30,235 nt of DNA from JAGXIT01 sp964393815 (lineage in GTDB: Bacteria > Patescibacteriota > Saccharimonadia > Saccharimonadales > UBA4665). Where the stretch lies: positions 1-30,235 of the forward strand of contig CAYMUP010000010.1 in NCBI GenBank assembly GCA_964393815.1, read 5' to 3'. This document shows positions 1 to 7,011 of this stretch, one piece after another. Under the pieces are notes generated by a model. It saw only the letters and a list, made by a program, of their open reading frames with translations, ran no database searches and had not been told where the DNA came from. Numbering within the stretch: the first letter of the stretch is position 1; each line of letters opens with the position of its first letter. A program made the position numbers and the translations under genes.

Positions 1-209
1 GTTACAAACCACAGTTCTACTTCCAGACCACCGATGTGACTGGTGAGGTTGAGCTCCCAGCTGACAAAGAAATGGTCATGCCTGGTGACACTGTAACTTT
101 CAAGGTCAAGTTGCTTACACCTATCGCTATGGCTCAGGGTCAGCGTATCGCTATCCGTGAGGGTGGCCGCACCGTTGGTGCTGGTGTTGTAACCAAGATC
201 AACAAATAG
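1..209 (+). CDS. tuf: Elongation factor Tu, C-terminal fragment
   Basis: Frame starting at base 3 reads the last ~68 residues of EF-Tu and ends at TAG 207-209. The typical domain-3 sequence is visible: YKPQFYFQTTDVTGEV, then the MVMPGDTV segment, and the closing IREGGRTVGAGVVTKI before the stop. EF-Tu is the GTPase that brings aminoacyl-tRNA to the ribosomal A site; domain 3 contacts tRNA and EF-Ts. The start lies outside the window. It is followed directly by an intrinsic terminator, so it is the last gene of its transcription unit, probably a str-type operon that leads towards rpsJ at 2724. Confidence 0.97.
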   Translation, partial: YKPQFYFQTTDVTGEVELPADKEMVMPGDTVTFKVKLLTPIAMAQGQRIAIREGGRTVGAGVVTKINK

Positions 210-228
210 TCTTACTTTTAGACTCGTT

Positions 229-264
229 AAAAACTCCGGTCCATAAGGGTCGGAGTTTTTATTT
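229..264 (+). terminator. Intrinsic terminator after tuf
   Basis: Perfect inverted repeat AAAAACTCCG (229-238) and CGGAGTTTTT (251-260) with a 12-base loop, ending in a T run. It lies 20 bases after the tuf stop. A second small hairpin (GC-TCATC/GATGA-GC, 273-290) follows. Confidence 0.9.
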
Positions 265-326
265 TCATCCAAGCTTCATCCGGGATGAGCAAAATAACAG
301 ATAAACATTTCACCTAGGATGTTTTT

Positions 327-356
327 TTGTTTTTGTGAGCACATGTCGTGTACACT
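327..356 (+). promoter_or_regulatory. Leaderless promoter of J-domain gene
   Basis: TTGTTT (327-332), 18-base spacer, TACACT (351-356), then 7 bases to the ATG at 364. The predicted transcription start falls on or beside the start codon, and no Shine-Dalgarno sequence is present. This placement decides the start at 364 over the earlier in-frame ATGs at 319 and 343. Confidence 0.65.
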
Positions 357-363
357 TGAGGTT

Positions 364-774
364 ATGATTGAGAGCGAGTCGTCATTTGTGGATTATTACG
401 CCGTGCTTGGCGTGCAGCCGCATGTGACGGAAAGTGAGCTCAAAAAAGCCTATACCACACTCGCACGAGAGCAACATCCCGATGTTGGTGGTAGCGATGA
501 GCAGATGCAATTAGTCAACAAAGCCTATGCAACGCTCAAAGACGATACAAAACGGCGCGCCTACGACCTGATACATCAGTTTCACACTGGTACGGCAGAA
601 CTCCATTACCGCGCTAGCAGCGACGGAGCGGCAACAGGCAGCCTAAAAGGCATGAGCGACGAAGAAATCGACGAGTTTGTAAACAGTGTTTTTAAGGAGT
701 ACTCAGCGCCAAAAGCAAAAGAAACGCTGCGTACGCGGGTCAAGCAAAAGATCCAGAGCAAAAAGCAAATGTAA
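364..774 (+). CDS. Small J-domain (DnaJ-like) protein
   Basis: 136 aa. Residues ~9-70 form a J domain: DYYAVLGV at 10-17, helix II with ELKKAYTTLAREQ, and the diagnostic HPD at 38-40, then the helix III region NKAYATLKDDTKRRAYD. J domains stimulate the ATPase of Hsp70/DnaK; the HPD loop is the contact. The glycine/phenylalanine and zinc-finger parts of full DnaJ are absent. The C-terminal half (~70-136) is charged and ends in a basic tail, so this is a type III J protein rather than DnaJ itself. The gene has its own promoter 7 bases ahead of the ATG and stands alone between tuf and a small membrane-protein gene. Client and partner are unknown. Confidence 0.88.
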   Translation: MIESESSFVDYYAVLGVQPHVTESELKKAYTTLAREQHPDVGGSDEQMQLVNKAYATLKDDTKRRAYDLIHQFHTGTAELHYRASSDGAATGSLKGMSDEEIDEFVNSVFKEYSAPKAKETLRTRVKQKIQSKKQM

Positions 775-804
775 ATACCCTGGCGGGGACTAAAGGTTAT
801 CGGG

Positions 805-810
805 TACAAT
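805..810 (+). promoter_or_regulatory. -10 element ahead of 819 gene
   Basis: TACAAT preceded by CGGG, 8 bases before the ATG at 819. No convincing -35 element is visible. The position fits a leaderless transcript. Confidence 0.5.
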
Positions 811-818
811 AGTACCGC

Positions 819-1175
819 ATGGAACGAAGAGGAGAAATATTTCAGCTTGCAGAGAGTGGTATACACCTAGGAGCGAGGGTCCGCGGTGGACTGCATTTTT
901 TGGCGACTGCCATCGATGGCCGAACTTTTCACGGCAGAGCTACACCTACTCCCACTGAGGCGGGGGAGGCACTTTTTATTAGTCGTTTTGAAACACCACT
1001 CTACTCGCAACACGGCACGTTTGTTTTTCCGGAGCGACACTTGAGCCTTGATGACCATGAGGAAGTGCGCAAAATGATCCTAGCTGGACTCACATTGGCT
1101 GCTGCCGCGGCGCTGATTGGGGTAAGAGTGCATCATCACCATAAAAAAACTGAGGACACTTCCAATGCTTCATAG
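819..1175 (+). CDS. Small protein with C-terminal membrane segment, unknown function
   Basis: 118 aa, not recognised. Residues 1-85 are soluble in character, with several aromatic and His residues. Residues ~86-104 (ILAGLTLAAAAALIGV) form one predicted membrane helix, and four consecutive histidines and a charged tail follow (105-118). This gives a tail-anchored topology: a cytosolic domain with a short end across the membrane. There is no Shine-Dalgarno sequence, and a TACAAT box sits 8 bases before the ATG. Its 3' end overlaps the HIT gene by 11 bases (start 1165), and a TGAGGA inside its last codons can serve as ribosome binding site for that gene, so the two are probably co-translated. 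Confidence 0.65.
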   Translation: MERRGEIFQLAESGIHLGARVRGGLHFLATAIDGRTFHGRATPTPTEAGEALFISRFETPLYSQHGTFVFPERHLSLDDHEEVRKMILAGLTLAAAAALIGVRVHHHHKKTEDTSNAS

Positions 1176-1620
1176 ACGGTCTAGTATACGGCGTGCCGAC
1201 AAGCTTAACCGTCAGGATAAGCAGCTAAAACGTAGTTGTCCATTTTGTGATGCCCAGAACCAGGTTGAGGAGATAATTGCCGAGAATAAAACAATGCTCG
1301 TTATCAGAAACCGGGTTTCCTATGATTTTTTTGAGGGGGTTCCAGTTAGTGATCACCTTATGCTTATTCCACGTAAGCATCATATTAATCTCGGAGAGCT
1401 GAACAGAGAAGAGAAGATGGATTATATGGAAATGCTCGCAAAATATGAAAGCGAGGGTTACTCTGTCTATTCGCGCGGCGAGGCAAATCATGAGCGCTCC
1501 CAGCCCCACATACACACCCATCTGTTAATGGCGAAGGGTGGCCGCGCTAGATTCCTCTTGTATGCCGAGAAGCCATACATTGTCCTTAGCGGCAGACAGC
1601 GCGTCGGCAAAAAATGGTGA
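1165..1620 (+). CDS. HIT-family (histidine triad) protein
   Basis: 151 aa. The HIT signature HxHxH is at residues 115-119 (QPHIHTHLL); the middle histidine is the expected nucleophile on nucleoside phosphoramidates or dinucleotides. Upstream is a CPFC motif (25-28), a common N-terminal metal or structural Cys pair in this family, and the PRKHHINLGEL segment (69-79) typical of the HIT core. The first ~22 residues are basic and outside the domain. The protein would hydrolyse or transfer nucleotidyl groups in the cytoplasm; the exact substrate cannot be told. The gene overlaps the preceding small membrane-protein gene and takes its ribosome binding site (TGAGGA, 1151-1156) from it, so it is translationally coupled. 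Confidence 0.85.
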   Translation: MLHRRSSIRRADKLNRQDKQLKRSCPFCDAQNQVEEIIAENKTMLVIRNRVSYDFFEGVPVSDHLMLIPRKHHINLGELNREEKMDYMEMLAKYESEGYSVYSRGEANHERSQPHIHTHLLMAKGGRARFLLYAEKPYIVLSGRQRVGKKW

Positions 1621-1649
1621 TTGCCACATCTGGAAACAAAGCGTACACT
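1621..1649 (+). promoter_or_regulatory. Leaderless promoter of 1657 gene
   Basis: TTGCCA (1621-1626), 17-base spacer, TACACT (1644-1649), 7 bases to ATG 1657. The TTG at 1621 is therefore best read as part of the -35 box and not as a start codon. Confidence 0.7.
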
Positions 1650-1656
1650 TCTCCGC

Positions 1657-2565
1657 ATGAGTGAGTTTGGCGAAGATCGCAATGGGTTAATCTCAGAAGT
1701 TGAAGCTTTTTTGGTTTCAAATGAAGCAGACAGACTAGTATTTGAAGATATTGCTCATCAATTGGAAGATTCTATGAAGGCTGATTGGCAAAATGACCAA
1801 GAGGCTCTGAGAGAGCGTTGTACCTCGTTCTTGGCACAGTTTTGTGTAAAAAATCCTGGCTTTGACGTAACAAAATACACAAACTGGCTTGAACGGAAGT
1901 GTGCAGGAGCGACTTCATTTTATAGCGACTGTCTTCCATACCCAGGGGCGACCTGGCTTGATAATTATATCCTCTCTTTTCAAGACCTAGTGGCCAAAGA
2001 AGATAATGAGGAAGAAATAGCAGCAAAAAAACTATCTGAAGCGGCTATGATAGGTGATGATTTTGGTAAGCATGGCGGCGGGCTCTTAGCTATGCTTGAT
2101 GTTATCGTGCCAGCTGAACCGCTCGTAAGGAGCATGCGGCCGGAGCAGCTACAAAAAGCATGCATAAGATTGAACGGTCGTGGTCCAAAGCAAGAGCGAC
2201 AATATGCGGGTTTTATGATCTGTTTTGAACCGGTTATTGTAACGGAATTAGCCGAGCACTATGTTGTGGCGTCAATGGTAAAGGAGCAGCGGGAAGCGTT
2301 GTCAAGAAACGTCTTTTACTATGCTGGAGTCATGGCAAGGAATATGATTAGCCCCATTCCAGAACCAGAATTCTTAACTCTACAAGGACAGCGCCGAATG
2401 GACAGGAATGACCATATCGAAAAAAAATATTTTGTTGACCAGGCTTTGACTATCTTGGCTACTACGGGAAAAAGAGGTGAAGATGCAAAGCATGTCCTCA
2501 GTGAACTCGCTAACAACGCCTATTGGCAGATCGGTCAAAAAGTTAGAGAGTCAGATGATGACTGA
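1657..2565 (+). CDS. Hypothetical protein, leaderless
   Basis: 302 aa, not recognised. It is an acidic, largely helical soluble protein with no signal peptide, membrane segment or known catalytic motif that I can see. Internal landmarks are a run of acidic residues in the middle (KEDNEEEIAAKKLSEAA), a GKHGGGLLAMLDV stretch, and a C-terminus ending in ESDDD. The start at ATG 1657 is chosen because a TTGCCA-17-TACACT promoter ends 7 bases before it. The gene sits between the HIT gene and the rpsJ promoter and is probably monocistronic. It could be a lineage-specific family of Saccharibacteria; a profile search would be needed to say more. Confidence 0.7.
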   Translation: MSEFGEDRNGLISEVEAFLVSNEADRLVFEDIAHQLEDSMKADWQNDQEALRERCTSFLAQFCVKNPGFDVTKYTNWLERKCAGATSFYSDCLPYPGATWLDNYILSFQDLVAKEDNEEEIAAKKLSEAAMIGDDFGKHGGGLLAMLDVIVPAEPLVRSMRPEQLQKACIRLNGRGPKQERQYAGFMICFEPVIVTELAEHYVVASMVKEQREALSRNVFYYAGVMARNMISPIPEPEFLTLQGQRRMDRNDHIEKKYFVDQALTILATTGKRGEDAKHVLSELANNAYWQIGQKVRESDDD

Positions 2566-2590
2566 GTCAGTATGTAGCTGCGGACACTTT

Positions 2591-2618
2591 TTGCAATTTC
2601 ACCTATCCATGCTATAGT
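2591..2618 (+). promoter_or_regulatory. rpsJ promoter with extended -10
   Basis: TTGCAA (2591-2596), 16-base spacer ending in TGC, then TATAGT (2613-2618), that is an extended -10 (TGCTATAGT). Transcription would start near 2625, giving a ~100-base leader to rpsJ, unlike the leaderless genes on both sides. Confidence 0.75.
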
Positions 2619-2647
2619 GAGCTTACTAATATCATTGTTTCAGAGAA

Positions 2648-2714
2648 CTCGTCCGGTCACTCATCACTCCGGGAGAGGTTACTGAGACACCAAACCTGAC
2701 ACCAGTCAGAGGAG
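2648..2714 (+). promoter_or_regulatory. rpsJ leader hairpins and ribosome binding site
   Basis: The leader holds a CCGG/CCGG helix (2653-2656 with 2669-2672) and a tight hairpin CTGAC-ACCA-GTCAG (2696-2709) whose 3' arm runs into the Shine-Dalgarno AGAGGAG (2708-2714), nine bases before the rpsJ ATG. The hairpin could modulate ribosome access. Autoregulation by a ribosomal protein is a guess. Confidence 0.45.
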
Positions 2715-2723
2715 AATTACACC

Positions 2724-3053
2724 ATGGCAGACGCCAAACAAGCAGACAAAAAACAGCGCATCCGCATCCGTCTAAAGGCCTACGACCACAAAATCATCGA
2801 CCAGGCTGCAAAGCAGATTGTCGATACCGCTCTTCGCACCGGTGCAACGCTCGCTGGTCCAATCCCACTACCAACTCGTAAGAGTACGTTTACGGTTATC
2901 AAAAGTCCTCACGTTTACAAAAAAGGTCGCGAGCAGTTTGAAATGCGAACTCACAAGCGACTTATCGACGTATTTGAGCCAACGCCTAAGACTATCGACA
3001 GCCTGATGAACCTCTCTCTTCCAGCTGGCTGCGACGTCGAAATCAAGATGTAA
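2724..3053 (+). CDS. rpsJ: 30S ribosomal protein S10
   Basis: 109 aa, normal S10 length with a short basic N-terminal addition. Family hallmarks are RIRLKAYDHKIIDQAA near the start, GPIPLPTRKSTFTVIKSPHV in the centre, and FEMRTHKRLIDVFEPTPKTID near the end. S10 sits in the 30S head and also acts in NusB-NusG antitermination. It has a promoter, leader and strong ribosome binding site of its own. No terminator follows: a consensus promoter for the next gene begins four bases after the stop. In most bacteria rplC follows at once; here four genes and ~4 kb lie between them. Confidence 0.98.
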   Translation: MADAKQADKKQRIRIRLKAYDHKIIDQAAKQIVDTALRTGATLAGPIPLPTRKSTFTVIKSPHVYKKGREQFEMRTHKRLIDVFEPTPKTIDSLMNLSLPAGCDVEIKM

Positions 3054-3056
3054 CTC

Positions 3057-3085
3057 TTGACAAATGTACAAATAATGACTATAAT
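3057..3085 (+). promoter_or_regulatory. Consensus leaderless promoter of 3094 gene
   Basis: TTGACA (3057-3062), exactly 17 bases, TATAAT (3080-3085): perfect sigma-70-type consensus. The ATG at 3094 follows after 8 bases, so the mRNA should begin at or within a base or two of the start codon. Confidence 0.88.
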
Positions 3086-3093
3086 ATAACTAT

Positions 3094-3990
3094 ATGCGAT
3101 TAGATATAAAGACGCCCCCTTTTGCGGGGCCTAATGTAATGACTGCACCCCTTGCTCCAAAGTGGGACTTTGGAGCAGGAGTTGCTATCTCTAACGAGGC
3201 GCTGGCTTCGCTTGAAGCAAGATATGGTGATCAGCAACGTATCCATGAGAATGTCTTAAGGGCCATTGTCGAGGGAACAGAAAGCGTCAATCAAAGACGT
3301 GATGAACAAGAGCGCAGGTCCGTAGATGTGGTCAAGGCTATGTTATTGGCAGCGGACCCTGAGCAAGAAAAAGTTGCGGAGTTTTTGAATAGTCATCGAG
3401 ACAGAGTAAAGAATCCGGCAAACTTTATACTTACACTTTCGAAGCTTGCGACTACTACGTCGGTTAGGGGCATGGAACAGTCGCTCGGTTTTGATGTTTT
3501 CGGCGAGAATCAGTGCGGGCTATGGGATACCCCATCAAGTGACATTCGCCTTAAAGAACTACGGGACGAGCTGGATGAGCTAGGAGTACTAACAAACGAT
3601 TACGCTGATAAAAATCCCGCTCTTGTCTCATACCGGTTTAGACCTTTCGGAAATGACGAAGTCACAGAGGAAGGTATTCGGAACGGCCGTCATTTTGGGA
3701 CCGTGCGTCGACGTCGCCCTGTGGCTGATGTCGGTGACCTCAAGCTCTTTAAAGAATCAAATGCACTAGTAGTGTACCCATATTTGCCAGAAGACATACT
3801 CGACCGCGTCATTCCTGCCCTTACGCTGGATGCGGGCAGTGAGCATGTCGCCATCCCTGATGACATTAGCCAGTTGGTGGGCGGCGCGTTTGAAACGGGA
3901 ATTAACGAAGAAAAGGGTAAGACCCTAGATATCGTCCCACTAACAACGCATGTCATTGCGATGTTAGGGCACGTTACCTGCCGTAGCTAA
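3094..3990 (+). CDS. Hypothetical protein, leaderless, strong promoter
   Basis: 298 aa, not recognised. It appears soluble, with no signal peptide or membrane helix. Residues ~35-140 are rich in charged helices (QQRIHENVLRAIVEG, RRDEQERRSVDVVKAMLLAA). The middle holds an ELRDELDELGVL helix. Residues ~190-215 include a basic patch GTVRRRRPVADVGDLKLF. The last 90 residues carry PYLPEDILDRVIPALTL. The start is set by a perfect promoter 8 bases upstream. Despite being unknown, it has the strongest promoter in this window by sequence, so it is probably well expressed. A second possible start is ATG 3139. Confidence 0.7.
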   Translation: MRLDIKTPPFAGPNVMTAPLAPKWDFGAGVAISNEALASLEARYGDQQRIHENVLRAIVEGTESVNQRRDEQERRSVDVVKAMLLAADPEQEKVAEFLNSHRDRVKNPANFILTLSKLATTTSVRGMEQSLGFDVFGENQCGLWDTPSSDIRLKELRDELDELGVLTNDYADKNPALVSYRFRPFGNDEVTEEGIRNGRHFGTVRRRRPVADVGDLKLFKESNALVVYPYLPEDILDRVIPALTLDAGSEHVAIPDDISQLVGGAFETGINEEKGKTLDIVPLTTHVIAMLGHVTCRS

Positions 3991-3995
3991 TGTGC

Positions 3996-4001
3996 TACAC
4001 T
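3996..4001 (+). promoter_or_regulatory. Extended -10 ahead of GTG-start gene
   Basis: TGCTACACT (3993-4001) is an extended -10; a weak TTACCT (3974-3979) lies 16 bases upstream. The GTG at 4010 follows 8 bases after the box, which fits a leaderless GTG start. The earlier GTG at 3992 overlaps the promoter and is rejected as a start. Confidence 0.6.
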
Positions 4002-4009
4002 ACTATGTA

Positions 4010-4285
4010 GTGAAAAAAGTAAAACAAAAACAACGGAAAAGTGCGGATTTTGATGGGGTTTTTTTGTTGAAACTCACTCTCTATGTGATCCTCGGCTCTT
4101 TGTGGGTTAAGGTAACCAAAAGTGGGTCGTCGCTCCATGTACCTGTCCCGGTCGGACTAATCGCAGGACTGCTTTTTTCCATGCACGAACACTTCAAGGT
4201 TGACCGTAAGATTGAGTATGCGGTGCTTGTAGTGGCAGCGCTTTTTGGTTTTATAGCACCTTTTGGGCTCTACGTAAGTTTGTAA
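4010..4285 (+). CDS. Small integral membrane protein
   Basis: 91 aa, not assigned to a family. The N-terminus is very basic (KKVKQKQRKS). Hydrophobic stretches follow at ~17-35 (VFLLKLTLYVILGSLWV), ~44-58 (VPVPVGLIAGLLFSM) and ~70-89 (YAVLVVAALFGFIAPFGLYV), giving two or three membrane helices with a charged HEHFKVDRKIE loop between the last two. By the positive-inside rule the N-terminus should be cytoplasmic. The start GTG 4010 is placed by the -10 box; it has no ribosome binding site. It lies 22 bases ahead of a membrane-anchored serine hydrolase gene with its own promoter, so a shared envelope role is possible but not shown. Confidence 0.65.
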   Translation: MKKVKQKQRKSADFDGVFLLKLTLYVILGSLWVKVTKSGSSLHVPVPVGLIAGLLFSMHEHFKVDRKIEYAVLVVAALFGFIAPFGLYVSL

Positions 4286-4292
4286 CATCGGG

Positions 4293-4298
4293 TATACT
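4293..4298 (+). promoter_or_regulatory. -10 element of serine hydrolase gene
   Basis: TATACT preceded by CGGG, 9 bases before ATG 4308. No clear -35. The GGGG-G run between box and ATG is too close to the start to act as a ribosome binding site, so a leaderless or nearly leaderless mRNA is likely. Confidence 0.55.
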
Positions 4299-4307
4299 TT
4301 GGGGAGC

Positions 4308-6044
4308 ATGAAACGAAGAGTTATGGACAGCGCTGCGTGGAGAAAGTTCCGCAGTCTTACGGCATGGCAACAATTACTCATTGCCCTTGCAGCTGTTTTG
4401 TTACTGCAACAACTTGTGCCAGCTGGGGCGGTTTCGATCTTCGCGAAGTTAGATGGGCGGCCGCTGGCATTCTCGACCATCACATCGGTCCAAGCTCGGT
4501 ATGCTGAAAATACTCAAAAAGTAGAGTTTCGTTTCGACGATAAAAATGTTCGCGTTGCTACTGAAGACCTGGGGATTGAGGCGGACGCACAGACCACGCT
4601 CGCGCGAATCCCTCGCGTCACCAAGACGAATAAACTCATCCCGTTCGGTGTTATCTACAAACTATTTCAGCCAAAGTTCATTCATAGCACCATCAATCGT
4701 GACGGCAAAAAACAGCTGGCGACTATCGGAAGGCTCATTAACCAGCATTCCTACGGCGCGGTCAATGCTACTGGAGTGTTAAATGCACGGGGCGAGCTAA
4801 GTGTTACGCGCGAGAAGCCTGGCAAACGGTACGATCTCACTGAGCTATCGGACAAGATTGCGCACGTTAGCCTGTACGGCGATAAACCAATTGTAATTAG
4901 GGGCAAAACGTACGATGCTGTTATCAAAACAGGTGACTTTGCTGCAGCTAAAAAACAGATAGAAACGGTTAAAAAGCAGACACTCCATATCTCGGTACAG
5001 GACCGCGTTTTCTCTGTACAGCCAAAGACGTATCTGTCTTCTCTAGAAGTAACAGGGACATCGGCAAAAGACATCCATCTGCAGTTTAGTAAAACCGGTC
5101 TTGCAGCTTTGCTGACGCAGTGGGGTCAAAACTATGACACCATCCCTGGTACGACCGTCATCAACTACCGTGACGGGAAAGAGATTGATCGTAAGGTGGG
5201 TAAATCTGGCCGCGCAATTGATAAAACCAAGGCGGCGCTCCGGTTGCGTACTTGGCTGGCTAAGCCAAGCGATGAGGAAGTAGCGCTTGAAACGACCACC
5301 CTACCAGCAAAAGTGCAGAAAAATCGCAGTTACTCTAATACCAGTGCAGGGCTTGCGGCGCATCTGGGCGATTGGGCAAGTGATCATGGAGGTGGATACA
5401 ACATTGCTGCGGTTGAGATTGGCGGTGCGGGTCGGTCGGCAGCGGTAAGCGGCGGCAGGCCTACGGTGCTCGCAAGTACGTATAAGCTTTTTGTTGCATA
5501 TGCAGCTTATGTACAGGCCGAAAAGGGCAGGTTTGACTTAAGCAAAAAGGTGCTAGCAGAGAAAACAGCAGAAGACTGCATCGGCCGGGCGATCGTGTAC
5601 TCTGACAACGACTGTGCAAAAGCGGTCGCACTTGCCTTGGGTTGGGAGAAGTGTCAAGAACTCGTGCAAAATGCAGGACTAACCAGCATCAAACTAAATA
5701 ATTATGACCAAAGAGGGAACCTGGATGGGGAAAAGATGGGTACTGCAAGTGACATTGCCACTTTTTTGCGAAGACTGAGTAGGGGCTCTATGCTCAATAA
5801 CGCTCATACAACAAGACTCCTTGACTACATGAAGAGACAGATATATCGCCGTGGCATTCCGGCAGGGTCAGCAAGCGTTACAGTTGCAGATAAAGTTGGG
5901 TTTTTAGATGGCTATACTCATGATGCCGGAATCGTCTACGCCTCAGGCCGTAGCTATGTGCTCGTCGTGATGAGTAATCGGGGCAACAACTGGGCAAACA
6001 TCCAGGATGTCTCCAGTATGGCGTATAAGTTCTTCAGTAATTAA
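4308..6044 (+). CDS. Membrane-anchored serine hydrolase, class A beta-lactamase/DD-peptidase fold
   Basis: 578 aa. After a basic N-terminus, residues ~22-45 (LLIALAAVLLLQQLVPAGAV) form a signal anchor, so the rest is outside the membrane. Residues ~50-320 form a long extracellular region that includes a stretch resembling the VanW-linked peptidoglycan-binding type (GTTVINYRDGKEIDRKVG, ~282-299). Residues ~345-578 are a serine beta-lactamase-like domain: STYK at 390-393 (SxxK, nucleophile Ser390), SDN at 432-434, a GTASDIATFL helix, and DKVG at 528-531 where KTG is expected. It may trim cell-wall peptides or bind peptidoglycan; whether it hydrolyses beta-lactams cannot be told. Start chosen at ATG 4308 because the TTG at 4299 abuts the -10 box. 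Confidence 0.85.
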   Translation: MKRRVMDSAAWRKFRSLTAWQQLLIALAAVLLLQQLVPAGAVSIFAKLDGRPLAFSTITSVQARYAENTQKVEFRFDDKNVRVATEDLGIEADAQTTLARIPRVTKTNKLIPFGVIYKLFQPKFIHSTINRDGKKQLATIGRLINQHSYGAVNATGVLNARGELSVTREKPGKRYDLTELSDKIAHVSLYGDKPIVIRGKTYDAVIKTGDFAAAKKQIETVKKQTLHISVQDRVFSVQPKTYLSSLEVTGTSAKDIHLQFSKTGLAALLTQWGQNYDTIPGTTVINYRDGKEIDRKVGKSGRAIDKTKAALRLRTWLAKPSDEEVALETTTLPAKVQKNRSYSNTSAGLAAHLGDWASDHGGGYNIAAVEIGGAGRSAAVSGGRPTVLASTYKLFVAYAAYVQAEKGRFDLSKKVLAEKTAEDCIGRAIVYSDNDCAKAVALALGWEKCQELVQNAGLTSIKLNNYDQRGNLDGEKMGTASDIATFLRRLSRGSMLNNAHTTRLLDYMKRQIYRRGIPAGSASVTVADKVGFLDGYTHDAGIVYASGRSYVLVVMSNRGNNWANIQDVSSMAYKFFSN

Positions 6045-6072
6045 CCTATTCTTTTTCAAAGTAGTTCAAAAA

Positions 6073-6101
6073 TTGCAAAAACATTACTATTGTGCTATAA
6101 T
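6073..6101 (+). promoter_or_regulatory. Consensus promoter of 6111 gene
   Basis: TTGCAA (6073-6078), 17 bases ending in TGTGC, TATAAT (6096-6101), an extended -10. ATG 6111 follows 9 bases later. The in-frame TTG at 6090 lies upstream of the -10 box and cannot be the start. Confidence 0.8.
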
Positions 6102-6110
6102 CAAGAGATA

Positions 6111-6617
6111 ATGGAACTTTCTATGGCCCAGCTAACTCATGAAATACAAGGTAGCCCGACCATGCTCTTTCGTCCTGTCGGCGCACTTGAGGTACAGTCA
6201 AGGTTATGGGCAATAGTCCATGACAGGAGGGGCCTAGAATCAGATCCGAATTTTGAAGACATTTTCTTCATACCAGGCAACAATGTTAGAGACTTGAGTA
6301 CTGCTGGCAAGCATAAGTTCGACGTTCTCTTGCCTGGCAGCGATACAGTAACCTCTGTACGCGTTCCCGACTCTCTTTTATGGCAATACCATGGCAGACC
6401 TTGCCAGGGCAGAGGAGCAAATTATAGACGTCTTCCCGAAAAAGTTTTTGCTCAGGTTGCGCGTAATCTTACTCTTGGGAGGATGAGTATCCTACCACAC
6501 TCACTACTTAAGACTAAATTTGACTATGAAGGCCCCTATGACTTGCTTGTGTCGGATCTGGGTGGCGATAATCAAACACAGCGCTTTTATCCTTTGGCCG
6601 CGGCTCTTCTGCGGTAG
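6111..6617 (+). CDS. Hypothetical protein
   Basis: 168 aa, not recognised. It appears to be a single soluble domain with no signal peptide or membrane helix. Visible landmarks are DIFFIPGNNVRDLSTAGKHKFDVLLPGSD (~49-77), a basic patch around the single Cys (GRPCQGRGANYRRL, ~96-109), and YDLLVSDLGGDN near the C-terminus. It has a strong, nearly leaderless promoter. A second ATG four codons in (6123) is possible. It is the last of the four genes that separate rpsJ from rplC, and is followed by the rplC promoter 60 bases on. No function can be assigned from sequence alone. Confidence 0.65.
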   Translation: MELSMAQLTHEIQGSPTMLFRPVGALEVQSRLWAIVHDRRGLESDPNFEDIFFIPGNNVRDLSTAGKHKFDVLLPGSDTVTSVRVPDSLLWQYHGRPCQGRGANYRRLPEKVFAQVARNLTLGRMSILPHSLLKTKFDYEGPYDLLVSDLGGDNQTQRFYPLAAALLR

Positions 6618-6677
6618 TCTGACTAAATAGCCCCCATGTCGTAGTTTTATTATTATCTTTGTAGAATAAACAACGGG

Positions 6678-6707
6678 TTGACAGGTGTTACGATTTTGTG
6701 CTAATCT
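6678..6707 (+). promoter_or_regulatory. S10-spc operon promoter upstream of rplC
   Basis: TTGACA (6678-6683), 18-base spacer ending in TGTGC, TAATCT (6702-6707), again with the extended TGC before the -10. It would start transcription near 6714 and give a ~300-base untranslated leader. Confidence 0.7.
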
Positions 6708-6713
6708 GTTGCT

Positions 6714-7011
6714 TACGTATCAATGATTTTCATTGGTGATGTGAGACAGGTCTTTCTTGAAGCTTACATACAGCCGACCAGGGAGAAACCACTTACCATC
6801 AATTTTTTTATGTCACTGTACAAGGCATAAATCGAAAGAATTGCTGCGGGTACAAGATAACACTCTAATAACAAAGGAAGAGTGTGCCGAGGTAAGCAGA
6901 GCGCTTTCTTGCGGATAGCACAAGAGTTAAAAGTAGAAGCACACTTTTAACTCAGGTATAACGAGCTGACGGCAAGATAACGATACGACTACTAAGCACA
7001 CAAAAAAAGCT
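6714..7011 (+). ncRNA. Long structured 5' leader of rplC operon
   Basis: The 394-base stretch 6618-7011 has no convincing gene; after the promoter at 6678-6707 it is a leader of ~300 bases. It contains hairpins CAATGA-TTT-TCATTG (6721-6735), ACACTC/GAGTGT (6860-6865 with 6880-6885), and a perfect 10-bp stem GAGTTAAAAG/CTTTTAACTC (6924-6933 with 6944-6953). GCTTAC occurs at 6711 and 6762, and GTAAGC at 6892 could pair with either, which would allow alternative folds. The rplC ATG lacks a Shine-Dalgarno sequence; only an A-run precedes it. A role in feedback control by a ribosomal protein such as L4, whose gene is second in this operon, is a guess from the E. coli precedent. Confidence 0.5.

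Noticed and set aside
4299..4307. TTG start for the serine hydrolase
   Set aside because: It directly abuts the -10 box, so it would lie upstream of the transcription start.
6090..6110. TTG start at 6090 for the 168-aa gene
   Set aside because: It overlaps the promoter; ATG 6111 lies after the -10 box.
6714..7011. RNase P RNA, tmRNA or another housekeeping RNA in the rplC leader
   Set aside because: None of the conserved core motifs of those RNAs are visible, and the position after a promoter and before rplC fits an mRNA leader.
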